DNA of 64,000 nt from Hamadaea sp013361475 (GTDB taxonomy: Bacteria > Actinomycetota > Actinomycetes > Mycobacteriales > Micromonosporaceae): contig NZ_JBFAHM010000003.1 in the NCBI RefSeq assembly GCF_040654195.1, forward strand, positions 186,001 to 250,000. The letters run 5' to 3'. Positions 58,333 through 64,000 of the stretch are shown here, piece after piece. Each line of letters begins with the position of its first letter. Within the stretch, counting starts at the first letter, position 1. The notes below the pieces were generated by a model. That model was not told the origin of the DNA, did no database searches, and worked only from the letters and a program-made list of their open reading frames with translations. Position numbers and translations under genes: made by a program.

Positions 58333-59697
58333 GTGGCGATTGACTGGGCCAATTTCGGCGTCGACCTGCATCTCGAGCTGGCCGCCTCGACCAGCCGCCG
58401 GACGGCGCTGGAGGAGGCGCTGCGCGACGCGATCCGCTCCGGCCGCCTCGCGCCGCAGACTCGGCTGCCCGCCACGCGTACGCTCGCCGGCGAGCTGGGA
58501 CTGGCCCGGGGAACGGTGAGCGCGGCGTACGACCAACTCGTGGCGGAGGGCTATCTCACCGCTCGGCAAGGGTCCTTCACCGAAGTGGCCCGGCTACCGC
58601 CGATCTCGGTGCCGACGGCGGTTCCGGAGATCGTCTCGACGCCCCGATACGACCTGCGCCCGGGCAGCCCGGACGTCTCCACCTTCCCGGTCGGGGCCTG
58701 GACCCGGGCCGTACGCCGGGCGCTGTCCCGAGCGCCGGTGAGCGCCTTCGACTACGGCGATCCCCGGGGCAGCCTGGTGCTCCGCAGCGTCCTCGCCGAC
58801 TACCTGGGCCGGGCGCGCGGCGTCCTCGCCAGCCCGGACCGCATCGTGGTGACGTCCGGCTACGTCCAGGCGCTGGCGTTGCTCGCAACCGTCTATAAGG
58901 GACGGACGATCGGTCTGGAGGACCCCGGGCTCGACTTCCATCGAGAGGTCGTACGCCAGGCCGGCGCCTCGGTCGTGCCCGTCCCGGTGGACCCCTTGGG
59001 TGCGGTGCTGCCGGTCGCCGGAGCCGACGCCGTCGTGCTGACCCCGGCGCACCAGTACCCGATGGGCGTCACGCTGCACCCGGAGCGACGGCGTACGGCG
59101 GTGGAGTGGGCGCGGTCCGGTGATCGGCTCCTCATCGAGGACGACTACGACGGGGAGTTCCGGTACGACCGGCAACCCGTCGGCGCCTTGCAAGGCACCG
59201 CCCCGGATCACGTCGTCTACATCGGAACGGCCGCCAAGACTCTGAGCCCGGCGCTCCGGCTGGCCTGGATGGTGCTGCCGGCGTACCTGGTGGAGCCGGT
59301 CGTCCGGATCAAGCGGCTGACCGATGTGCACACCGAAGTCGTCGGGCAACTGGCGCTGGCCGACCTCATCGCCGAACACGCCTACGACCGGCACATCCGG
59401 GCCTGCCGGCTGCGCTACCGCCGACGTCGTGACCAGCTCGTCGACCGGCTCCCCGGCACAGATCTCGGGGGCATCGCCGCCGGACTGCACGTCGTGCTGC
59501 GCTTGCGGCCAGGGCTGTCCGAACGTCAGGTTCTGGACGCCGCCGCAGCCCGGGGACTGGCGCTGGGCGCACTCGGTACGCATTGGCACGAACCCGGTAC
59601 GCATCCGCAGGGACTCGTCGTGGGCTACGGCACGCCGCGTGAGGGGGCCTACCCCGCGGCACTGGACATGCTGGCCCGCGTCCTGCGCTCCTTCTAG
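58333..59697 (+). CDS. MocR/PdxR-type regulator (GntR DNA-binding domain fused to aminotransferase)
   Basis: A 454-residue regulator. The N-terminal winged helix (about 20-90) includes TRLPATRTLAGELGLARGTVSAAYDQLVAEGYL. The rest is a fold-I aminotransferase domain with the PLP lysine in GTAAKTLSPALRLAW (about 310) and IEDDYDGEFRYD. It probably senses PLP or an amino compound and regulates the divergent AhpD-like/PEP-mutase pair. ATTGG-N14-CCAAT (58306-58329) in the spacer is a candidate site. The start is GTG 58333. Confidence 0.92.
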   Translation: MAIDWANFGVDLHLELAASTSRRTALEEALRDAIRSGRLAPQTRLPATRTLAGELGLARGTVSAAYDQLVAEGYLTARQGSFTEVARLPPISVPTAVPEIVSTPRYDLRPGSPDVSTFPVGAWTRAVRRALSRAPVSAFDYGDPRGSLVLRSVLADYLGRARGVLASPDRIVVTSGYVQALALLATVYKGRTIGLEDPGLDFHREVVRQAGASVVPVPVDPLGAVLPVAGADAVVLTPAHQYPMGVTLHPERRRTAVEWARSGDRLLIEDDYDGEFRYDRQPVGALQGTAPDHVVYIGTAAKTLSPALRLAWMVLPAYLVEPVVRIKRLTDVHTEVVGQLALADLIAEHAYDRHIRACRLRYRRRRDQLVDRLPGTDLGGIAAGLHVVLRLRPGLSERQVLDAAAARGLALGALGTHWHEPGTHPQGLVVGYGTPREGAYPAALDMLARVLRSF

Positions 59698-59729
59698 CGC
59701 TGCCCGCTGTTGCTCCCGCTGTTGCTTTC

Positions 59730-59794
59730 GCGGCGGATCAGGGTTCTCGGTCGAATCTTGGCGGGTGATTCGACCGAGAACCCTGATCCGGTGG
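59730..59794. repeat. Type A palindromic element, copy 5
   Basis: The inner 23 bp of each arm pair perfectly (59735-59757 with 59767-59789) around a 9-base loop. The outer five bases on each side have drifted. It lies between the convergent MocR gene and the TIGR03086-like gene, next to the short repeats TGTTGCTCCCGC/TGTTGCTTTCGC. Confidence 0.92.
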
Positions 59795-59814
59795 TGAAAA
59801 CCGGTAATAGGTGG

Positions 59815-60393
59815 TTACGGCTTCCACTGCGGGTCGCGACCGAGGTGGCGCAGCAGCTGGGCGGTCGCGTCGTCGGCCGCCTCGCCAGCCAGGGCGTCGG
59901 CGTACGCGAAACCGCGCAGCGGATCGGCGGTCGCGTGGGCGATCGGGAGGAGAGCTTGCGACATCTCCGGCGTGAGCGGCGACGGCTGCCCGGTGGCGAC
60001 CGCGATGTCCCAGGCGTGCACCGCCGCGTCGAGGGCGGCCGCCGCGACGACCTCCTCGGCCGACATGGGGGGCAGCGGGAGCGGCTTCGGGACGTCCTGC
60101 GCTCCGGCTTCGACCGTGGCGAACGCCGCCGCCGAGGCGGTCAGTGCCTGCTCGGTGAAGGCGGCCGGGTCTTCGTCGAGCTGCCCGGAGGGGGCGAACG
60201 GGTTGTACGCCGGTCCGGTGCCGACCCCGAGCGTCCCGGCGTACCCGAGCTGGTCGCCCGCGGCGTGCTGGAGGACCTGGGTGACCGTCCACTGGTCGCA
60301 CGGGGTCGGCAGCTGCCAGCCGTCCGGGCCGACCCCGGCGATCGCGGTACGCAGAGCCTGGTGAGCGTCGTCGAGCAGGGTCCAGGTGGTCAT
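59815..60393 (-). CDS. TIGR03086-like DinB/MDMPI-fold protein
   Basis: A 192-residue helical protein. TPCDQWTVTQVLQHAAGDQ and AAALDAAVHAWDIAVATGQ place two histidines as in the metal site of mycothiol-dependent DinB-like proteins. The function is unknown. The start is ATG 60393 with GGAGGC upstream. Its promoter appears to lie inside the 3' end of the neighbouring quinone oxidoreductase gene. Confidence 0.8.
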   Translation of the reverse strand: MTTWTLLDDAHQALRTAIAGVGPDGWQLPTPCDQWTVTQVLQHAAGDQLGYAGTLGVGTGPAYNPFAPSGQLDEDPAAFTEQALTASAAAFATVEAGAQDVPKPLPLPPMSAEEVVAAAALDAAVHAWDIAVATGQPSPLTPEMSQALLPIAHATADPLRGFAYADALAGEAADDATAQLLRHLGRDPQWKP

Positions 60394-60425
60394 CGGTGCC
60401 TCCGTTGTTTCCGAATTAGCGGAGC

Positions 60426-60470
60426 GGAACGTTCCATTCCACTATAGCTCCAGGGCGAGCTTCCCCGCAA
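60426..60470 (-). promoter_or_regulatory. Promoter with a GGAACGTTCC operator for the TIGR03086-like gene
   Basis: On the minus strand -35 TTGCGG (60465-60470), an 18-bp spacer and -10 TATAGT (60441-60446) are followed five bases later by the perfect palindrome GGAACGTTCC (60426-60435). The promoter overlaps the end of the upstream coding region. Confidence 0.5.
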
Positions 60471-61398
60471 CCCTTCCCGCCTCCAGCGACCGAATGGCGT
60501 CGGCCGCCTCGGCGAGGGGATAGGTCCGGTCGACCGGCGCGACCAGGTCGCCTGTGACCAGCAGGGTCGCGAGGTGCTCGAGGTCGCTCGTGGCGGTGAT
60601 CGAGAGGGGCGCCTTGAGCCGGTGCTTCACCCACGGGTCGAGCGCTTTCGCGTGGAAGTTGCGGCCCAGACCGCCGAAGATGGCGCCACCGTTCTCCGCA
60701 CCGACGAGCACCAGCGTCCCGGCCGGCGTCAGCAGACTCCGTAGAAGCGGCAACGGCCGGTTTCCCGCGATGTCGACGATGGCGTCATAGCGCCCGGTCA
60801 GTGGCGTACGGGTGTAGTCGATGACGGCCTCAGCGCCCAGGGAGCGGACGAGATCCGCCTTGCCGCCGCTGCAGACCGCGGTCACCCGCGCTCCCGCGAG
60901 GCGGGCCAGCTGGACGGCGTACGCGCCGACGCCGCCACCGGCCCCGATGACGAGCACCGACTGTCCCTTCTGGACTTTCGCCGTACGCACCGCCAGCAGC
61001 CCGGTCGCTCCGGAGACGGGGACGGCCGCGGCTTGGACCGCGGTCACCCCGGCTGGGCGCCGAGCCAGCTTGCCAGGCTTGGCCGTGGCGTACTCGGCGA
61101 AGGCGCCGGTGCCGGTGCCGAAGACCTGGTCGCCGACCGCGAACTCCGTGACCCGTGCGCCGACCGCCACGATCTCCCCCGCGAGATCCATGCCCAGCGC
61201 GGACGACCTGGGTTTTCGAAGGCCGGTGACCAGCCGCATCACGCGCGGCTCCCCGGTCATCATGTGCCACGCGCCGCGATCCACCCCGGCCGCCTCGACG
61301 CGGACCAGGACCTGCTTGTCGCCGATCTCCGGCCGCGCCACGTCGCGCAGCTCGAGCACCTCGGCCGATCCGTACCGTTCGCGGACGATCGCCTTCAT
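60442..61398 (-). CDS. Zinc-independent quinone oxidoreductase (MDR family)
   Basis: A 318-residue NADPH-dependent reductase. VLVIGAGGGVGAYAVQLARL is the NADP loop, FGTGTGAFAEYA and GMDLAGEIVAVG are family motifs, and the structural-zinc cysteine cluster is missing, as in quinone oxidoreductases. It starts at ATG 61398 on a TGATG overlap with the XRE gene, behind GGAGGAG, so it is the third gene of a small regulated operon. Confidence 0.9.
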   Translation of the reverse strand: MKAIVRERYGSAEVLELRDVARPEIGDKQVLVRVEAAGVDRGAWHMMTGEPRVMRLVTGLRKPRSSALGMDLAGEIVAVGARVTEFAVGDQVFGTGTGAFAEYATAKPGKLARRPAGVTAVQAAAVPVSGATGLLAVRTAKVQKGQSVLVIGAGGGVGAYAVQLARLAGARVTAVCSGGKADLVRSLGAEAVIDYTRTPLTGRYDAIVDIAGNRPLPLLRSLLTPAGTLVLVGAENGGAIFGGLGRNFHAKALDPWVKHRLKAPLSITATSDLEHLATLLVTGDLVAPVDRTYPLAEAADAIRSLEAGRVAGKLALEL

Positions 61399-61628
61399 CA
61401 CTCCTCCTCGGAGCCGTCGGGGTAGTGGAAGACCGCGTCGAGCGGGACCCCGAAGACCCGCGCGATCTGGAAGGCCATCTCCAGCGACGGCGAGTACCGC
61501 CCCTGCTCGATGGCGATGACGGTCTGGCGGGTCACGCCGATCCGGTCGGCCAGGTCCGCCTGCGTCATCTCACCGTGCGCGAACCGCAGCGCGCGGATCG
61601 AATTGGTCACTCTGGTCGGCTTCACCAT
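61398..61628 (-). CDS. Small XRE/Cro-family regulator
   Basis: A 76-residue protein that is essentially one helix-turn-helix: MTQADLADRIGVTRQTVIAIEQG, then YSPSLEMAFQIARVFGVPL, typical of the YozG-type regulators that lie beside small membrane proteins. ATG 61628 overlaps the upstream stop by seven bases; GTG 61625 (GTGA) is an alternative. It probably represses its own operon via the palindrome at 62071. Confidence 0.9.
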   Translation of the reverse strand: MVKPTRVTNSIRALRFAHGEMTQADLADRIGVTRQTVIAIEQGRYSPSLEMAFQIARVFGVPLDAVFHYPDGSEEE

Positions 61629-62050
61629 GCCTGGAATGCCTTGTGGTACGCGATGATCTTGGCGGCCGAGCCGACCGCCGCCGAGAGGAAGAACCCCAGA
61701 TAGATGACGTTGGCAATCCAGAAGTAGTCGGCCTCCCACAGGGCCAGCAGCATCCCTGCGACGCCGCCGACGACGATGAAGGACTGGCCGATGCGGTCGC
61801 CGAGGAAGCCGATCTCACGGTCCCGCTCGTCGACCCGGTTCCGCGTATGCGCGGAGAGGATCCCCGCCACGATGCTGACCAGGATGGTCGTGACGATCGC
61901 CGCCCCGATGGTGGCGATCATGAGCCCCGCGTACGGGACCTTGGTGAGGGGCGAGCCGGCCGAGCGGCCGAGGACGACCGCCACGTACACCGCATAGGCG
62001 ACGGTGCTGACGACACCCATGATCCAGGCGCGTTTCTCTTCGAATGGCAT
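61622..62050 (-). CDS. Four-helix membrane protein paired with the XRE regulator
   Basis: A 142-residue protein with four membrane helices and a central charged loop (SAHTRNRVDERDREIGFLGDR). This layout is common for proteins encoded next to YozG-like XRE genes, and its function is unknown. The start is ATG 62050 because a consensus promoter would initiate right there. An upstream ATG at 62056 falls in the -10 to +1 gap. Confidence 0.82.
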   Translation of the reverse strand: MPFEEKRAWIMGVVSTVAYAVYVAVVLGRSAGSPLTKVPYAGLMIATIGAAIVTTILVSIVAGILSAHTRNRVDERDREIGFLGDRIGQSFIVVGGVAGMLLALWEADYFWIANVIYLGFFLSAAVGSAAKIIAYHKAFQAW

Positions 62051-62057
62051 ACACATC

Positions 62058-62098
62058 AATGTAAAGCGATCTTGACACCGTGTCAAGAATTCTTTACA
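62058..62098 (-). promoter_or_regulatory. Promoter and operator of the XRE operon (leaderless)
   Basis: On the minus strand -35 TTGACA (62081-62086), a 17-bp spacer and -10 TACATT (62058-62063) end seven bases before ATG 62050. CTTGACACCGTGTCAAG (62071-62087) is a perfect 17-bp palindrome covering the -35. It is flanked symmetrically by TGTAAAG (62060-62066) and CTTTACA (62092-62098). A dimeric repressor, most simply the operon's own XRE protein, would block RNA polymerase here. Confidence 0.75.
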
Positions 62099-63331
62099 TC
62101 AGGCGAGCTGGTCGCGGCGGCGCGCCAGATACGCGGTCTCGGCGGTGTTGCCGGCCAGCTCGATGGCTCGGTCGTACGCCGCCCGGGACTCCTGGCTGCG
62201 ACCGAGCCGCCGAAGCAGATCGGCCCGGGCCGCGTGGTACGCGTGATAGCCGCTCAGCCGGTCCCCGAGACGGTCGACGGTCGCCAAGGCCACTTCCGGG
62301 CCGTCCAGTTCGGCGACGGCGACGGCTCGGTTGAGCGCCACGATGGGCGACGGGTCTATGCGTACGAGCAGGTCGTAGAGGGCGACGATCTGCGACCAGT
62401 CGGTGTCGCGTACCTCGCGGGCGGAGGTGTGCACCGCGTTGATCGCGGCGAGGAGCTGGTAGCGCCCGGGGGCCACCCGAGTGGCCAGCCGTTCGCGTAC
62501 CAGCTGGTGGCCTTCGGCGATCAGGCCGGTGTCCCACGCGCCGCGGTCCTGTTCGCCGAGGCTGACCAGTTCACCGTTCGCCGAGATCCGGGCGGCCCGG
62601 CGGGCCTCGGTGAGGAGCATCAGCGCGAGCAGCCCGGCCACTTCGCCATCGGCGGGCAGGAGGGCCCGGATGACGCGGGTGAGCCGGATCGCCTCGGCGG
62701 TGAGGTCGTGGCGAACCGGATCGGTGTCGGCGCCGGTCGCCAGGTAGCCCTCGTTGAAGACGAGGAAGAGGACGGCGAGCACGCCGGTCACCCGGGCCGG
62801 GAGATCCTCACTGGACGGTACGCGGTAGGGGATGCGGGCCGCCTTGATCTTGGCCTTCGCCCGCGTGATCCGCTGCTCCATGGCGCTCTCCTGGACCAGG
62901 AAGGCGCGGGCGATCTGGGGCACCGTCAGGCCGCCCAGCATGCGGAGCGTCAGCGCCACCCGGGTCTCCAGCGCGAGCGCCGGGTGACAGCAGGTGAAGA
63001 TCAGCCGGAGCCGATCGTCCTCGATGGGGCCGACCGGCTCGGGCGGATCGTCGTCGGTCAGCATCTGAGCCTCCCGGTGCTTGTCGTCGCGTTTGTTCTC
63101 GCGGCGGATCCGGTCGATGGCCTTGCGATGGGCGGTCGTGGTGAGCCAGGCGCCCGGATTCGGCGGTACGCCGTCCCCGGGCCACCGCTCGACGGCGGTC
63201 GCGTACGCCTCCGCCGCCGCCTCCTCGGCGATGTCGAGGTCGCCGAACCGCCGGGTCAGAGTGGCGACCACCCGGCCCCACTCCTCCTGGTGGGCACGGG
63301 TGATCGCCGCCCGGACGTCGGCCATGGTCAC
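62099..63331 (-). CDS. ECF sigma factor of the ECF42 type with a C-terminal TPR-like domain
   Basis: A 410-residue sigma factor. Region 2 is FGDLDIAEEAAAEAYATAVERWP through LTTTAHRKAIDRIRREN, and region 4 is MLGGLTVPQIARAFLVQESAMEQRITRAKAKI. The DUF6596/SnoaL-independent C-terminal extension (about 190-410) is helical and repeat-like. ECF42 members have no anti-sigma factor, and the C-terminal domain is thought to control activity. GTG 63331 overlaps the DGPF-protein stop (GTGA). Confidence 0.93.
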   Translation of the reverse strand: MTMADVRAAITRAHQEEWGRVVATLTRRFGDLDIAEEAAAEAYATAVERWPGDGVPPNPGAWLTTTAHRKAIDRIRRENKRDDKHREAQMLTDDDPPEPVGPIEDDRLRLIFTCCHPALALETRVALTLRMLGGLTVPQIARAFLVQESAMEQRITRAKAKIKAARIPYRVPSSEDLPARVTGVLAVLFLVFNEGYLATGADTDPVRHDLTAEAIRLTRVIRALLPADGEVAGLLALMLLTEARRAARISANGELVSLGEQDRGAWDTGLIAEGHQLVRERLATRVAPGRYQLLAAINAVHTSAREVRDTDWSQIVALYDLLVRIDPSPIVALNRAVAVAELDGPEVALATVDRLGDRLSGYHAYHAARADLLRRLGRSQESRAAYDRAIELAGNTAETAYLARRRDQLA

Positions 63332-63681
63332 TTGCCCGGAAGCGGCTGGAGGTCGACGCCCGCGAACGGCCGGACCTCGACCTTCCGGTTGCAGGCCAGC
63401 GAACCGTCGCCGGCGAGCTTGACCGCGACGTCGAGGTCGGCCGCCTCGACGACCCAGAAGCCCGCGAGGTACTCCTTGGTCTCGACGTAGGGGCCGTCAG
63501 TGAACAACGCCGCCCCGCCGCGGTTGTCGATGACGGTCGCCGTGCTCGGCGCGGCGAGGCCCCCGGCGAAGACCCAGTGGCCCTCGGTCTTGAGCCGGTC
63601 GTTGAACACGTCGATGGCCGCCATCTCCTCGTCGGTGGCGAGGTCGGCCGCGTCGTGGATGACGGAGAACAGGTAGTGCAT
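63328..63681 (-). CDS. DGPF/YCII-domain protein
   Basis: A 117-residue protein with the motif FTDGPYVETKEYLAGFWVVEA, a variant of the DGPF signature, and AIDVFNDRLKTEGHWVFAGGL. Such proteins are the standard neighbours and probable targets of ECF42 sigma factors. Their biochemical role is unclear. The start is ATG 63681 with GAGAGG upstream. Confidence 0.92.
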   Translation of the reverse strand: MHYLFSVIHDAADLATDEEMAAIDVFNDRLKTEGHWVFAGGLAAPSTATVIDNRGGAALFTDGPYVETKEYLAGFWVVEAADLDVAVKLAGDGSLACNRKVEVRPFAGVDLQPLPGK

Positions 63682-63716
63682 CTCGAATGCCTCTCGTGGT
63701 GTCGGCGGTGTCGGGT

Positions 63717-64000
63717 TCAGTCGGCGTACTGGGGCAGACCGGCGGAGCGGTACACCTGCAGCATGACGCCGTTCGGGAAGGCTCGGGACTCGGCCAGGTC
63801 GAGCGCGAGGTCGGGGCCGGACTCGGCGAACAGCCGCCGGCCCTGGCCGAGGATCACTGGGAAGACGAAGAGGTTCAGCTGGTCGACGAGATGATTCTCG
63901 AGCAGCCAGCGGGTCAGCGTGCCACTGCCGTGGACCTGCAGGTCGCCGCCGGGCTTGGCGGCCAGCTCCCGAACGGCCGCCGCGACCTCGTCCGAGCCGC
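63717..64000 (-). CDS. RibD C-terminal/dihydrofolate-reductase-like protein (C-terminal part, runs off the window)
   Basis: Ninety-four codons of the C-terminus are inside the window, ending in a TGA at 63717-63719. The translation contains GGDLQVHGSGTLTRWLLEN and LNLFVFPVILGQGRRLFAE, which match the NADPH-binding and substrate region of the RibD_C/DHFR-like family. The gene lies 35 bp before the DGPF gene in the same direction, so it is probably co-transcribed with the ECF42 pair, a common arrangement. Confidence 0.88.
   Translation of the reverse strand, partial: GSDEVAAAVRELAAKPGGDLQVHGSGTLTRWLLENHLVDQLNLFVFPVILGQGRRLFAESGPDLALDLAESRAFPNGVMLQVYRSAGLPQYAD

Overview
This is a GC-rich, gene-dense actinomycete chromosome segment. 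A mycothiol S-conjugate amidase gene, a bldA-type tRNA-Leu(UAA), DUF501 and DUF4307 proteins and heavy use of GTG starts all point to Actinomycetota. The abundance of the word GTACGC and the gene set suggest Micromonosporaceae, but that family-level call is inference. The window is chromosomal. I see no transposase, phage gene, integrase or plasmid gene.

Region 1 (1-10788) is an extracellular-polysaccharide locus. A minus-strand operon, in which each stop overlaps the next start by 4 bp, encodes a Wzz/BY-kinase-like protein, an O-antigen-ligase-like protein, an APH-fold kinase, a PAPS-type sulfotransferase and a flippase, followed after 18 bp by the start of a probable methyltransferase. A secreted GH26-like glycosidase is divergent from it, and a Sat/CysC fusion (APS kinase) lies beside it. 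Together they suggest a sulfated, possibly phosphorylated, polymer. Region 2 (10866-28163) is housekeeping: ppc, mfd, mazG, a lipoprotein, a DUF885 protein, eno, a DivIC/FtsB-like protein, DUF501, argA, ppx and an MFS transporter. As I recall it, this follows the Mycobacterium tuberculosis order Rv1020-Rv1026 with insertions. Region 3 (28497-38301) holds a dienelactone hydrolase, a UDG-MoxR-DUF58 envelope operon, type II NADH dehydrogenase, a polytopic GT-C-like protein and tRNA-Leu(UAA). Region 4 (38400-54394) holds a thiolase, two tethered SGNH hydrolases, YkvA, cbs, metB, msrA, ilvA, greA, DUF4307, mca and a small membrane protein. This resembles Rv1074c-Rv1083 with accessory genes inserted. 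Region 5 (54512-64000) is signalling and metabolism: a GGDEF-EAL protein, a PEP-mutase-like enzyme, an AhpD-like protein, a MocR regulator, a quinone oxidoreductase/XRE operon and an ECF42 sigma factor with DGPF and RibD-like partners.

The most unusual content is non-coding. At least three families of short palindromic elements are scattered through the window. Type A is a 65-bp element with 28-bp arms and a 9-nt loop, in five copies. One copy is embedded in frame in the flippase gene and one forms the N-terminus of the ligase. Type B is built on GCGTTATCCCGGATAACGC and occurs as a 42-bp tandem array and as a 63-bp hairpin. Type C is built on GTGATCATTGCG and occurs twice, both times between convergent genes. 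There is also a 57-bp tandem duplication over the 3' end of the DivIC-like gene. A repeated promoter layout places TAGGCT, TAGGGT or TAAGGT about six bases before the start codon, which suggests many leaderless mRNAs.

Limits: everything was read by eye. Family assignments come from motifs and memory, not from searches. Start codons are chosen from Shine-Dalgarno sequences, gene overlaps or -10 spacing.
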